Below, in pieces: positions 17,958 to 27,759 of a stretch of 64,000 nt of DNA. Source of the stretch: Mycobacteroides sp. LB1 (GTDB taxonomy: Bacteria > Actinomycetota > Actinomycetes > Mycobacteriales > Mycobacteriaceae); the NCBI RefSeq assembly GCF_013449725.1, contig NZ_JACCFF010000001.1:806001-870000 (forward strand), in the 5' to 3' direction. The notes beneath the pieces were generated by a model, which saw only the letters and a program-made list of their open reading frames with translations, made no database searches and was not told the DNA's origin. Numbering within the stretch: the stretch's first letter is position 1; each line of letters starts with the position of its first letter. Position numbers and translations under genes: made by a program.

Positions 17958-18977
17958 CTACGGAATCGGATAGGGCCAGGGATTGGTGCGGCAGCTCTTG
18001 CCGTCGGGCTTGATCGAATCCTCGTCGAATTTCGCCGCATCGTTGTTGTTGGTGCTGAACGTCTGCTGCATCATCACCGGCGCCAGCTGCTGGTCCTGCT
18101 CGCACGGTTCGTGAACCCGATAACCGATGGCATGTCCGACTTCGTGGTTGATGACGTACTGGCGATACGACGTGATGTCCCCCTGGAACGGGACGGCGCC
18201 GCGCACCCAACGCGCCTCATTGATGAACACACGCCGATCACCGTTCTCGCCGTATCTCGGGTTATAGCAAGAGGCTTCGAGCTGAATCTCGTAACCGCAC
18301 CCCTCGCGCACCGTCTCAGGGGAGGTCAACGAGATCCGGAAATCGGGTGTGCCCGAGTCGATCCGGACAAACCCGAACTGAGGGTTATGTGTCCAGCTCT
18401 TCTGGCTCGCCAACGTCTCGGTAACCATGCGCGCAAAGAGATCGTCACCGCCAAAACCCATGGTGTCGATGCCGTCCTCGACCTCGATGGTGTACGAGAA
18501 CACCTTCGCGGCACCCGTCCCGATCTGCGGTGTCGTGCCCGGCACGATGTGCCAGGACTTGGCGCCCGCGTCGGTAAACGGCTCACCCGCCGGCAGCACA
18601 CCGATGGACAGACTCGCATCGAATTGGGTGAGCCCCTTGGGCGGGGCACCGATGATCGCGTCGCCAAGCGCCCCGATGGAGGGTGGATCGGCAACGGGTT
18701 CGTTGGGGCCGGTACCCGCATGTGCCTGTTCACGCTGCGTGACTGTCTGGTACCCGACGAAAACGGTCAACGCCACCAGCAGCGGGATGGCATATGCGCG
18801 CCATCCATAGGTGGAAATGAAGCGACCGAGCCAGGTCTGCTTGCGCCAGCGGTCGCGGTCGCGCCGGTCGGAGCGGATGCGCCCGCTTCCTTCGGCGAGC
18901 GGATCGCGTTGGGCGCGCAATGGCTCGTAGCGTTGGGAGGACTCCTGCACCGGAAGTCGACTCATGGTTTCTGGCAT
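17958..18977 (-). CDS. DUF3152 membrane-anchored putative zinc protease (Rv3207c-like)
   Basis: About 339 residues from the ATG at 18977; a GTG at 19019 and an ATG at 18965 are alternatives. A basic cytoplasmic N-terminus is followed by one membrane helix (YAIPLLVALTVFVGY), then an extracytoplasmic domain. That domain holds HEVGHAIGYRVHE, an exact HExxHxxGxxxH zinc signature of metzincin-type proteases, and a nearby APVMMQQ that could be a Met-turn. Two cysteine pairs (GCGYEIQLEASC and CEQD..SC) suggest disulfides. A secreted protease function is inferred from the motif, and no substrate is known. It lies upstream of moeZ on the same strand. Confidence 0.78.
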   Translation of the reverse strand: MPETMSRLPVQESSQRYEPLRAQRDPLAEGSGRIRSDRRDRDRWRKQTWLGRFISTYGWRAYAIPLLVALTVFVGYQTVTQREQAHAGTGPNEPVADPPSIGALGDAIIGAPPKGLTQFDASLSIGVLPAGEPFTDAGAKSWHIVPGTTPQIGTGAAKVFSYTIEVEDGIDTMGFGGDDLFARMVTETLASQKSWTHNPQFGFVRIDSGTPDFRISLTSPETVREGCGYEIQLEASCYNPRYGENGDRRVFINEARWVRGAVPFQGDITSYRQYVINHEVGHAIGYRVHEPCEQDQQLAPVMMQQTFSTNNNDAAKFDEDSIKPDGKSCRTNPWPYPIP

Positions 18978-19037
18978 GGACCTACGATTATGCGCCCATT
19001 GATGCGGCTCGTAGGTCACGGAGCAAGAATGGCATAG

Positions 19038-20080
<1,043 letters not shown>

Positions 20081-20225
20081 CAGGAAACCTTCCAAGGTCA
20101 TTAAGCGTGTACTGCAGAGGTTAGCCCACGCGGTTTAGGCCGACACACCTCGTATGATCGCGGCCGCCCGTTAATCACAGCAGTAACATCAGTACCAGGT
20201 TTCACATTGAGAAGAGGCGCTGATC

Positions 20226-20951
20226 ATGGTCGGTTATCGCGGAGATTCTCGGCAATCGAACGACTACGGGCCCTACGACGACCCGTATGACTCCCGGACG
20301 ACCCCGCAGTACTCCGAGTACTCGGGGCTCGACGAGGACTTCGAGTACGGGCCTCCGGGTTCCAACGAGAACTGGAAATGGGTCGCGTCGATTGCCGCGG
20401 CAGTGCTGACGATCGCCGTAATCGCGACCGCTGTCGTGCTCAGTGGAGGCGACGACAAGCCGCCGGCCTCCGCCATCACCACGCCCGTGCCGTCACTGAC
20501 GCCGGTGACCACCACTCCCCCTCCGCCGCCATCCGCGACATCGGTGAAGCCGTCGACGACAACCGTGACGACCACTCCCGTTCAGGAAACGCCGAGCACG
20601 GTCCCGTCCACGGAGGCACCAGCACCCGAGCCGCCGCCGTCGAACCCGATGCTGCCGCCGGAAGGCCAGCGACCAATCACGCCCGCGGCGTTCGCGTACT
20701 ACGTGACCGGTAACCAGACACCCGGCGATCTGCTCACGATCACCTATACCGACGGCAACGGCTCAACGCGGACCGTGCTCGGGGCCTCGCTGCCGTGGAC
20801 GATGATCGTGACTCCGAGCCCCGGGATTGTGGGCGGTTCGATTACCGCGACGAGCTTCGCCAGCCAGATCAACTGCTCGATCAGCAATAGCGAGAACCAG
20901 ATGCTTGCGGTGCAGAACGGCAACAGCATCATCGCCCGCTGCGCCAAGTAG
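20226..20951 (+). CDS. Thr/Pro-rich membrane protein with MmpS-like C-terminal domain (Rv3209-like)
   Basis: 241 residues. An acidic, tyrosine-rich cytoplasmic N-terminus (about 1-55) is followed by one membrane helix (WVASIAAAVLTIAVIATAVVL). Next comes a Thr/Pro/Ser linker (about 80-150), then a compact exported domain with LLTITYTDGNGSTRTVLGASL and NCSISNSENQ. The helix-linker-beta domain layout resembles MmpS-type and related mycobacterial cell-envelope proteins. The two cysteines near the end may form a disulfide. The position and the Thr/Pro linker match Rv3209. No enzymatic motif is visible. The ATG at 20226 lies at the natural start of the acidic segment. Confidence 0.75.
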   Translation: MVGYRGDSRQSNDYGPYDDPYDSRTTPQYSEYSGLDEDFEYGPPGSNENWKWVASIAAAVLTIAVIATAVVLSGGDDKPPASAITTPVPSLTPVTTTPPPPPSATSVKPSTTTVTTTPVQETPSTVPSTEAPAPEPPPSNPMLPPEGQRPITPAAFAYYVTGNQTPGDLLTITYTDGNGSTRTVLGASLPWTMIVTPSPGIVGGSITATSFASQINCSISNSENQMLAVQNGNSIIARCAK

Positions 20952-21090
20952 TTCCCTAGCGGCTCGTTTCCACCGGTAAACGGGTATCTGCCTGCGGTTT
21001 CAAGATCTTTACAGAAAGATGGAACCAAACCGGGGGCGGGCACCGTCGTACCCCGGTGAGAGCAGAGTTCTAGCTAGTGGGAGGGACGAC

Positions 21091-21510
21091 GTGGCGCCAA
21101 GACCACCACATCCGTTCAACTGGGGCGGCTTGTCGGAGGAAGACAAGAAGCACTACCAGGGGATTGCCGCGGGAGTAACCCACATGCAGGCAGAGGCCGG
21201 GCAAACCCAAGCGAAGGACCTCCTGGAGGCCAAACACATCATCGACGAAATTATGGCCGGTCTCGCAGACCTCACGGTCGGGAAGGGTTTCAACGACACC
21301 CTTCCCACCGGCGGCGAAGTGACCGGTCATTACGCTACCGAGCAGCAAACGGTCACCGCAGAACTACAGGCCGCGAGCATTCTGTACGAAAAGATGGCCG
21401 ACGAGTTCCTGGCGATGGAGTACGCCTACCTCCAGACCGAGCAAGCGAACGCTCAAGGCCTCCAGAAATGGACGCAAAACGGCAACACCGTTACGGAACT
21501 AACCATCTGA
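21091..21510 (+). CDS. Small helical protein, candidate type VII secretion substrate (YxxxE partner)
   Basis: 139 residues from a GTG at 21091 with GGGAGGGACGAC in front as ribosome binding site. The protein has no signal peptide and is predicted largely helical: LSEEDKKHYQGIAAGVTHMQ, then TAELQAASILYEKMADEFLA. Near the C-terminus YLQTE fits the YxxxD/E export motif of ESX substrates. Its stop codon overlaps the start of the lipoprotein gene (TGATG), and the WTG-containing protein follows. The sequence is not recognised as a named family. The export role is inferred from motif, size and neighbours. Confidence 0.62.
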   Translation: MAPRPPHPFNWGGLSEEDKKHYQGIAAGVTHMQAEAGQTQAKDLLEAKHIIDEIMAGLADLTVGKGFNDTLPTGGEVTGHYATEQQTVTAELQAASILYEKMADEFLAMEYAYLQTEQANAQGLQKWTQNGNTVTELTI

Positions 21511-22112
21511 TGCCGTCATACAGATTCGCGATCACTATCGGCGCCATCGCCATGGTCTCGCTAGGTGCTGGATGTAACTCAGCGATCGACGGGCAACCTC
21601 GCTCGGCAATCTCGAAAACCACAGGATCAAACGACACCACCAGCAACAGCGCGCCCACGGTCACGAACACCCTGCCCGGTCCGCATCCTCCGCCCAATCA
21701 GTTCACAGACGGCACTTCTTTCGATCCCTGTTTTGCCTATTCGTCCTCAGAGATTGAATCTTGGGGAGTTTCCTCTTCCAATGTTGTCGATGCAGGAGCA
21801 GATAACGAACTGGTTCGCGGATGCCGCTGGCGCGGTGACGGCTTGTATGTGTCTCAGATAGTGGCCAACCGGTCTGTCAGCGAATTTCTGAGCTACACCG
21901 GTGCAAAGCCTATTGAGGTAGGCGGATTACATGGCGTTGTGTACTGGAATCCACCAGGAACACACGAGCGGTGTGAAGTCGTGTTGCCGTCCCAAGGCGC
22001 AGTAGTCAGCACGGGGGTCCATGTTGATCCGAAGGCAGAGCAGACGATTCCCGATCCATGCAAAAAATCCGCTGATATTGCGGCGCAGACCGCACCGCGG
22101 CTGCCCAAATAG
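21510..22112 (+). CDS. DUF3558-type lipoprotein
   Basis: 200 residues. The signal peptide MPSYRFAITIGAIAMVSLGA leads to lipobox LGAGC, with the lipidated Cys at 22. After a Ser/Thr linker the mature part shows SFDPCFAYSSSEIESWG, RGCRWRGDGLYV and a terminal IPDPCKKSA, the pattern of DUF3558 lipoproteins. Four cysteines can make two disulfides. It lies between the two putative export partners and overlaps the first one by a single base, so all three are likely one transcript. In actinobacteria DUF3558 lipoproteins often accompany secretion-related small proteins. Its exact job is unknown. Confidence 0.78.
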   Translation: MPSYRFAITIGAIAMVSLGAGCNSAIDGQPRSAISKTTGSNDTTSNSAPTVTNTLPGPHPPPNQFTDGTSFDPCFAYSSSEIESWGVSSSNVVDAGADNELVRGCRWRGDGLYVSQIVANRSVSEFLSYTGAKPIEVGGLHGVVYWNPPGTHERCEVVLPSQGAVVSTGVHVDPKAEQTIPDPCKKSADIAAQTAPRLPK

Positions 22113-22129
22113 GCACAGGGAGAAAACTG

Positions 22130-23353
22130 ATGGGTGATGACGGATGGAAGGGAAAGCGGCACCAGCCAATTGCCGACCAACTGAGCGCGGTGAATCCCGC
22201 AGCAGTTCAAGCTGCCGGAAAAAAATGGACCACCATCGGTGAAAAAGTAGACTCAGCTAACCGGTATCTCAAAGCGGCCAGGGACAGGATGGATGATCCC
22301 GATTTCTGGACTGGAAAAGGCCCGGAGGCAGCGCAGGACAAACTTGACCGGGGCTACAAGGCCGCAGTGCCACCAGCAGATCTGGCAAAGAAAATCGGCG
22401 ATGGCCTCGACGAGGATTCGAAGATCCTTCAAGGCGCTAAGGCAGTAGCCGCCAACAATCCTGAACCGCAGTATCCGCAAATACCCGGCAATCTACCGCC
22501 GATTGGACAATCAGCACTCGTCGCGCAGTATGAGGCAGATCGCCTGGCGAAACTCGCGAAGATCCAACACGAGGCACAGACTTTCTACACGGACGCGCTT
22601 ATGCGAAAGCGGCCGAGCATGCTGGATCAGCTCGGCGGCATTGAGAAACCCCCACCTGGGTTTCCACCGTCTGGCGGACGAAGCGACGGAGCTGGAGGCG
22701 GCGACACCGGTGGAGCCAACGGCTATCCGCAGAAGCCAGCGAGCCCCGGTGATACGAAACCCGCTTCCAATGAGGGCGCAGGGGCAGGAGAAGGCCAGGG
22801 CGGCAGCCAAGGTTCCGGCCAAGGTTCGGGTGCAGGTGGCGGCAACCCAGCCGGTGGAGGCACAGGCGGTGGTTCCGGCGCGGGTTCTGGCCTAGGTACT
22901 GACCCCAAAGGTGGCTCCGGCTACTCCCCCTACGGGGGTAACACCACTGCCGCCGGCTACAGCCCGACATCCGCCGCCGGTACAGGAACCGGAGCTGGCC
23001 CTGGCGCGCTTCGCGCCGGCGGTTTGCCGTCAGGTGCGGGCGCAGGAACTGGAGGCGCCGGCAGCGGCGCAGGCGGGACAAGTGGTCGCGGTGGCGGCTT
23101 CGGTATGGGCGGTATGGGCATGGCGCCCATGGGAGCTCACGGTGCCCGCGGCAAGGGTGAGGATGACGACGAGCACGAGCTCCCGAGCTACCTCGTCAAC
23201 ATGGACAACGGCAGCGAGCTGTTCGGCAACCTACCCAAGGCGTCGCCCGGCGTGATCGGCGACTGGTCCGAGCACGACGAGGCCGAAAAGCGCCGCGAGG
23301 AAGCCGAGATCCGTCGGTACAAGTCGATGGGTTGGAACGTCAAGTACCAGTAG
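22130..23353 (+). CDS. WXG/PPE-like protein with Gly-rich tail, candidate type VII secretion substrate
   Basis: 407 residues, ATG with AGGGAG ahead. Residues about 1-170 are helical, with WTTIGEKVDSANRYLKAARD followed by DFWTGKGPEAAQDKLDRG; the WTG sits where the WxG turn of WXG100 proteins is found. Residues about 180-330 are Gly/Ala/Ser/Pro-rich, low complexity. The acidic C-terminus DDDEHELPSYLVNMDNGSEL and ASPGVIGDW resembles the conserved end of PPE-like proteins in related actinomycetes (recalled, not searched). There is no signal peptide. With the YxxxE protein upstream it would complete the two-partner export signature. It is not a PE_PGRS protein, as no PE domain is present. Confidence 0.65.
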   Translation: MGDDGWKGKRHQPIADQLSAVNPAAVQAAGKKWTTIGEKVDSANRYLKAARDRMDDPDFWTGKGPEAAQDKLDRGYKAAVPPADLAKKIGDGLDEDSKILQGAKAVAANNPEPQYPQIPGNLPPIGQSALVAQYEADRLAKLAKIQHEAQTFYTDALMRKRPSMLDQLGGIEKPPPGFPPSGGRSDGAGGGDTGGANGYPQKPASPGDTKPASNEGAGAGEGQGGSQGSGQGSGAGGGNPAGGGTGGGSGAGSGLGTDPKGGSGYSPYGGNTTAAGYSPTSAAGTGTGAGPGALRAGGLPSGAGAGTGGAGSGAGGTSGRGGGFGMGGMGMAPMGAHGARGKGEDDDEHELPSYLVNMDNGSELFGNLPKASPGVIGDWSEHDEAEKRREEAEIRRYKSMGWNVKYQ

Positions 23354-23360
23354 GTCCCTG

Positions 23361-24011
23361 CTACCCCAGGCCGAGCACACCCATCCGCTCGGTGTGCGCG
23401 CTCTGCAACCGCTCGAAGAACTCGTTCAGATTCCCGAGGCCGGCGTCACCGGACATCACCAGCTCGGCGAGCTCGTCGTGCCGAGCCAACACATGCTGTG
23501 CCTGCGTGATCGCCTCACCGAGCAGCCGACGGCCCCACAACGTGAGCCGATTGCGCTGCTGCGGGTTGTCCGTGACGGCCTCACGCACCTGTGCGATGAC
23601 GAACTCCGAATGCCCCGTCGTACCCAGCACCGACTTGAGCACGGCCGCCGACTCACCCGGCAATGACGCGACCACCTCGCCGTAAAAGTCGGCAGCCAAC
23701 GAGTCTCCGATATACGCCTTGACCATCGCCTCCAACCAGGTGTGCGGCAGGGTCAGCGAGTGGTAATTCTCCAACGTCTTGACATACGGATCCATGGCCT
23801 TGAGTACGTCAACTCCGTTGGCCTCCATGGCGTCTCGCAGCGTCTCGTAGTGACGCATCTGCGAGGCGGCCATGCTGGCGATCGCGATCTTGCTCGCCAG
23901 ATCGGGAGCCATCTTGGCCTCGTCGGTCAACCGGTAGAAGGCAGCGACTTCGCCGTATGCGATCACCGCGAAAAGCTCATTGACACCGGGAGGATCGAGG
24001 TCCGCAGTCAT
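23361..24011 (-). CDS. Ferritin-like fold protein, MiaE-type (Rv3210c homologue)
   Basis: 216 residues from the ATG at 24011. All-helical, with iron-ligand-like residues spread in pairs: VIAYGEVAAFYRL, MAASQMRHYETL, YIGDSLAADFYGEV and ITQAQHVLARHDEL. This spacing suits a ferritin-like diiron protein related to the tRNA hydroxylase MiaE group, but the exact substrate cannot be assigned. Extra upstream codons to 24062 show no similarity. It corresponds to Rv3210c and faces the cassette genes tail to tail, 7 bp apart. Confidence 0.7.
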   Translation of the reverse strand: MTADLDPPGVNELFAVIAYGEVAAFYRLTDEAKMAPDLASKIAIASMAASQMRHYETLRDAMEANGVDVLKAMDPYVKTLENYHSLTLPHTWLEAMVKAYIGDSLAADFYGEVVASLPGESAAVLKSVLGTTGHSEFVIAQVREAVTDNPQQRNRLTLWGRRLLGEAITQAQHVLARHDELAELVMSGDAGLGNLNEFFERLQSAHTERMGVLGLG

Positions 24012-24256
24012 GCCTGGAACTCTAGTCGGGCGCCCACGTGAGGACATCGATCCGCGCGGCAAACCACGGCGAATCGGAAAATCGCAGCTTGCCCGCTACC
24101 ATGGAGAAGGAACGAACCCGCTGCCAGGGAGTTCTTCCACTGAAAATGTGCGTGCACGTGCCGCCGCTGGCCATGTCCAGCCGGGCCCGGCCCCGTCGAA
24201 TCTGACTTACCGATCGTGCGCGCTGAGCGAAACACGAAAGGTACGTACAACTAACC

Positions 24257-25726
24257 ATGAGCCATATCGAGCACACCTTTGCCCAACTCGGGGTCCGCGA
24301 CGAGATCGTCCGGGCACTGCACGAGGTCGGCATCGAGCATCCGTTCGCTATCCAGGAACTCACCCTCCCCCTCGCCCTCGGCGGCGCAGACCTCATCGGC
24401 CAGGCCCGTACCGGTATGGGCAAGACCTACGCCTTCGGCGTCCCGCTGCTGCATCGCATCGCCACCGGTGTTGAGGACCGGCCGCTCAACGGCACGCCTC
24501 GAGGCCTGGTGGTGGTCCCGACCCGCGAGCTGTGCATCCAGGTCTACGAAGACCTGACCAAGGCATGCAAGTACCTGTCGGCCGGTGACCGCGACTTCAC
24601 CGTCACCGCCATCTACGGCGGACGGCCCTACGAGTCACAGATCGAGGCACTGCGCGCCGGAGTCGATGTTGTCATCGGCACGCCGGGTCGTCTCCTGGAC
24701 CTCGCTCAGCAGGGTCACCTGCAGCTGGGTGGTCTGGCCATGCTGGTGCTCGATGAGGCCGACGAGATGCTCGACCTGGGGTTCCTGCCCGATATCGAAC
24801 GCATCCTCGCGCTGTGTCCCTCCGCCGAGGCGGGACGGCAGTCGATGCTGTTCTCGGCGACGATGCCCGACGCCATCATTACGCTGGCCCGTACCTTCAT
24901 GAACCGGCCGACTCATATCCGCGCCGAGGACCCGCAGGCTTCCTCCGTGCATGACTCGACAGAACAGTTCGTGTACCGGGCACACGCCCTGGACAAGATC
25001 GAACTGGTCAGCAGAATCCTGCAGGCCGAGGGCCGAGGCGCCACCATGGTCTTCACCCGTACCAAGCGGACCGCGCAGAAGGTTTCCGACGAGCTCGCCG
25101 AGCGCGGCTTCGCCGCGGGCGCCGTGCATGGCGACCTTGGGCAGATCGCCCGCGAGAAGTCGCTCGCGTCCTTCCGTGCCGGCGAGATCGACGTGCTGGT
25201 CGCCACCGACGTCGCGGCGCGCGGTATCGACATCGACGACGTCACTCACGTCATCAACTACCAATGCCCCGAGGACGACAAGACCTACGTGCACCGCATC
25301 GGCCGCACCGGCCGCGCCGGACGCACCGGCATCGCGGTCACCCTCGTTGATTGGGACGATGTCGCACGCTGGAACCTGATCGACAAGACGCTGGGCCTCG
25401 GTGTACCCGATCCCGACGAAACCTATTCCACCTCAGCGCATTTGTTCACCGAGATGAACATCCCCGCCGGGGTAACCGGATCTGTCGGTACGAAGTTCGC
25501 AGGCGGACAGAAGCGCCGCGAACCCCGTGCCGAGCGTTCCGAGGGTTCCGAAAGCGACAAGCCCAAGCGCACCCGCGCGCCGCGTCGGCGTACACGCGCA
25601 GGCGAGCCCGCCGACGGCGCGGCCGCCGAAGCGCCCGCGGCGGTGGCCACCGCGGAAGGTGACCAACCTGCTCCTGCGCGGCGTCGTCGCCGGCGTCGAC
25701 CGGCTGCGACCACCGCCTCGGCGTGA
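24257..25726 (+). CDS. rhlE: DEAD-box ATP-dependent RNA helicase RhlE
   Basis: 489 residues. The Q motif region reads HPFAIQELTLPLAL. Motif I is ARTGMGKT, Ia PTRELCIQVYE, II VLDEADEMLDLGF, III LFSATMP, V ATDVAARGIDI and VI YVHRIGRTGRAG. Residues from about 420 form a basic, Ala/Arg-rich tail ending in RRRRRRRPAATTASA, suited to RNA or ribosome contacts. Likely roles are RNA remodelling and ribosome assembly, possibly in the cold. It is the homologue of Rv3211. The 245-bp leader before it holds no other convincing gene. The stop overlaps the next start (GTGA). Confidence 0.93.
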   Translation: MSHIEHTFAQLGVRDEIVRALHEVGIEHPFAIQELTLPLALGGADLIGQARTGMGKTYAFGVPLLHRIATGVEDRPLNGTPRGLVVVPTRELCIQVYEDLTKACKYLSAGDRDFTVTAIYGGRPYESQIEALRAGVDVVIGTPGRLLDLAQQGHLQLGGLAMLVLDEADEMLDLGFLPDIERILALCPSAEAGRQSMLFSATMPDAIITLARTFMNRPTHIRAEDPQASSVHDSTEQFVYRAHALDKIELVSRILQAEGRGATMVFTRTKRTAQKVSDELAERGFAAGAVHGDLGQIAREKSLASFRAGEIDVLVATDVAARGIDIDDVTHVINYQCPEDDKTYVHRIGRTGRAGRTGIAVTLVDWDDVARWNLIDKTLGLGVPDPDETYSTSAHLFTEMNIPAGVTGSVGTKFAGGQKRREPRAERSEGSESDKPKRTRAPRRRTRAGEPADGAAAEAPAAVATAEGDQPAPARRRRRRRPAATTASA

Positions 25727-26943
25727 TCGCACCGGAGCGGCGCACCCGGGCCGACATCATTGCCGCGGCGGTGATCGCTGTCGTGGTCGTCGTAACCGGT
25801 GCCACCATCTGGTGGACCAGTGATGCCCGCGCCACCGTGAGCCATCCCGCGGCGGGCGACGTCAAACGTCCGATGACTGCTACCCGGGTTCCCGACTCGG
25901 TCCGCGAACTGTGGTCCAGCGCGAGCGGGGCCACGAAGGCTCCAGTCATCGCAGGCGGTGCCGTTGTCAGCGCCGACGGGCACGATGTGGTGGGCCACGA
26001 TCCGGTGACCGGAGCGCAGCTGTGGTCCTACGCGCGCGGCAATCTCGATCTCTGTGGTGCCATCGGGTTCATCGATGACGCGGTTGCGGTCTATCGGGAC
26101 GCGCGTGGATGCGGCCAGGTCACCATGATCGACGGACAGACCGGGCGCCGAGGTGCATTGCGCAGCAGTGCAAATGATCCGAAGGTATCGCTGTCGACCG
26201 ACGGCACCTACGTGCTGGCGCTCGGCAGTACCCGGCTCGAACTGTGGCGTTCGGACATGGTGCGCACCCTGGAGTACGGGCGAGTGGTCGCTCCCCTTAC
26301 CCCCAACAGTCAGCCTCGCGTCGACTGCACGCTGAAATCGGGTGCCGTCGGGGCCAGCGTGCTCGCGGTGCTGGAAACCTGCCCACAGGACCCCACCTTG
26401 CGGCTGACGCTGCAGAAGCCGACACCAAAGGACAACGACAAGCCTGAGGAGCTCTACTCAGCGCCCTTGCCTGGGGTCGAACGCGGTTCTGCCGCCAGGG
26501 TGCTCGCGGTCGCGGACACCCGGTCAGCGGTGTACCTACCAGGAACCCACAACGAGCTCGTGGTGTTCGACGACCACGGGATGCGAGTCGGTGCGACGGC
26601 CCTGCCGGGTGCGGTAGTCCAGTCGAATTCAGCCGCGCAAGCCGGCGAGGTTGTGACCTGGTGGACGGGTAATCAGGTGCTGGTGCTGAGTGCCACCGAT
26701 CTCACCTACCGATTCGTGCTGCCCACCACCAGAAGGCCCCTGGGGCCGGGCACTGCAATGGCCGGTGAGCTGTTGGTCCCCGTCGAGGGTGGCATCGATG
26801 CCTACAACATGGCCACCGGAGAGTTCCGGAAGTTCATTGCGGTGCAACGGGATCCGGCCGACGAGAAGGGCTCTATCATCAGTGCCGTTGTCGGAAACAC
26901 CGTCGTCGAACAGCGGGGCTCGCGCATCGTCGCGCTGGGGTAG
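25723..26943 (+). CDS. Membrane-anchored beta-propeller-like protein (Rv3212 homologue)
   Basis: 406 residues, GTG start overlapping the rhlE stop by 4 bp. One N-terminal membrane helix (IIAAAVIAVVVVVTGATIWW) anchors an exported domain made of repeated short beta units: GGAVVSADGHDVVGHDPVTG, LWSYARGNL, MIDGQTGRRG and YNMATGEFRKF. These resemble PQQ/YVTN propeller blades. Two cysteines (DLCGAIG and GCGQV) and another pair (DCTLK and ETCPQ) may form disulfides. No catalytic residues are recognised. Translational coupling to rhlE is seen but no functional link is known. Confidence 0.78.
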   Translation: MIAPERRTRADIIAAAVIAVVVVVTGATIWWTSDARATVSHPAAGDVKRPMTATRVPDSVRELWSSASGATKAPVIAGGAVVSADGHDVVGHDPVTGAQLWSYARGNLDLCGAIGFIDDAVAVYRDARGCGQVTMIDGQTGRRGALRSSANDPKVSLSTDGTYVLALGSTRLELWRSDMVRTLEYGRVVAPLTPNSQPRVDCTLKSGAVGASVLAVLETCPQDPTLRLTLQKPTPKDNDKPEELYSAPLPGVERGSAARVLAVADTRSAVYLPGTHNELVVFDDHGMRVGATALPGAVVQSNSAAQAGEVVTWWTGNQVLVLSATDLTYRFVLPTTRRPLGPGTAMAGELLVPVEGGIDAYNMATGEFRKFIAVQRDPADEKGSIISAVVGNTVVEQRGSRIVALG

Positions 26944-26971
26944 TTCACCGCATTTACGTAGGGCGGCCACC

Positions 26972-27736
26972 ATGGATTTAGTAGACAACGCGAATCTTCG
27001 CAGGGCAGTAACTGCGTTCGCCGCCGAACCCGGGCAGCAGCGGGTCTACGACGTACTCCGTGCCTGCATGTACGGCGAGGTCCTCTTCGACATCACCGGA
27101 TCGGACCCCCTTGTCCAGGGTTCCATTCCGTTCCCTGCCGGTGCCCGGCTCCAGATCCGCGGAGGAACCGGACCCGACGGAGGCCGGGCACTATTCGTCT
27201 ACACATGCAATGAAGAGATCGCTCGGCACCATCCCCCAGGTGCGAACTACCAGTCGCTCGTCCAGTCGGCCGCAAGCGCACTCGAACTGGCTCGGAGCCA
27301 GGGCGACCGTTGGCTGTACATCGACCCGGCCGGCCCAACCTGCGCGTTATCGGCCGAGGAAATCGATTTCGCCGTGCGGAATCCGCGCAATGACTCAATC
27401 AGGGAAGCAGTCGAACTTGTCGCGCTAGGACAGGCCGACCGGCAATCGGTGTTAGACCTCCTTCGTCAGGAGAGCCCGATCCTGCTCGGCGCCGATGACC
27501 GCACAGTTCCGGGAACGGTCGCCACCCGTAGGACACAGCTCGCTGACGGTTCCGTCGCACTCGTCGCCTTCACCAGCGCTCCCGAGGTAATCGGGTACGT
27601 CCCGTCCGATGCAGTAGTCGCTGTGACGACGCAGAAGGTGCTGGAGGTCGTCATCCGAGACGGGTACGCAGGCCTGGTCATCAATCCGGCCGGACCATCG
27701 GTCTTCGTTCCGTCCGCGGAGATCGCAAGTATCTGA
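26972..27736 (+). CDS. SseB-like protein with two tandem SseB N-terminal-type domains
   Basis: 254 residues from the ATG at 26972. Two similar halves are visible. Residues about 1-130 contain NLRRAVTAFAAEPGQQRVYD and ALFVYTCNEEI, ending near GDRWLYIDPAGPTCALSAEE. Residues about 135-254 contain VLEVVIRDGYAGLVINPAGP, followed by SVFVPSAEI. The shared LYIDPAGPT / LVINPAGPS motif marks the repeat. SseB-type domains occur in type III-linked and type VII-linked proteins of many bacteria, and the function is unknown. It may be an accessory gene: no M. tuberculosis counterpart is expected between Rv3212 and Rv3213c. Confidence 0.6.
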   Translation: MDLVDNANLRRAVTAFAAEPGQQRVYDVLRACMYGEVLFDITGSDPLVQGSIPFPAGARLQIRGGTGPDGGRALFVYTCNEEIARHHPPGANYQSLVQSAASALELARSQGDRWLYIDPAGPTCALSAEEIDFAVRNPRNDSIREAVELVALGQADRQSVLDLLRQESPILLGADDRTVPGTVATRRTQLADGSVALVAFTSAPEVIGYVPSDAVVAVTTQKVLEVVIRDGYAGLVINPAGPSVFVPSAEIASI

Positions 27737-27759
27737 CGGCACCCCGATCGGGCTACGCC

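Noticed and set aside
22690-23110. Gly/Ala-rich repeat region as a PE_PGRS gene
   Set aside because: There is no PE domain and no GGAGG-type PGRS repeat; it is the tail of the WTG-containing protein.
24101-24205. 34-codon frame in the rhlE leader
   Set aside because: It has a Cys and Pro pair that recall leader peptides but no clear ribosome site and no hairpin arrangement; not enough to call.
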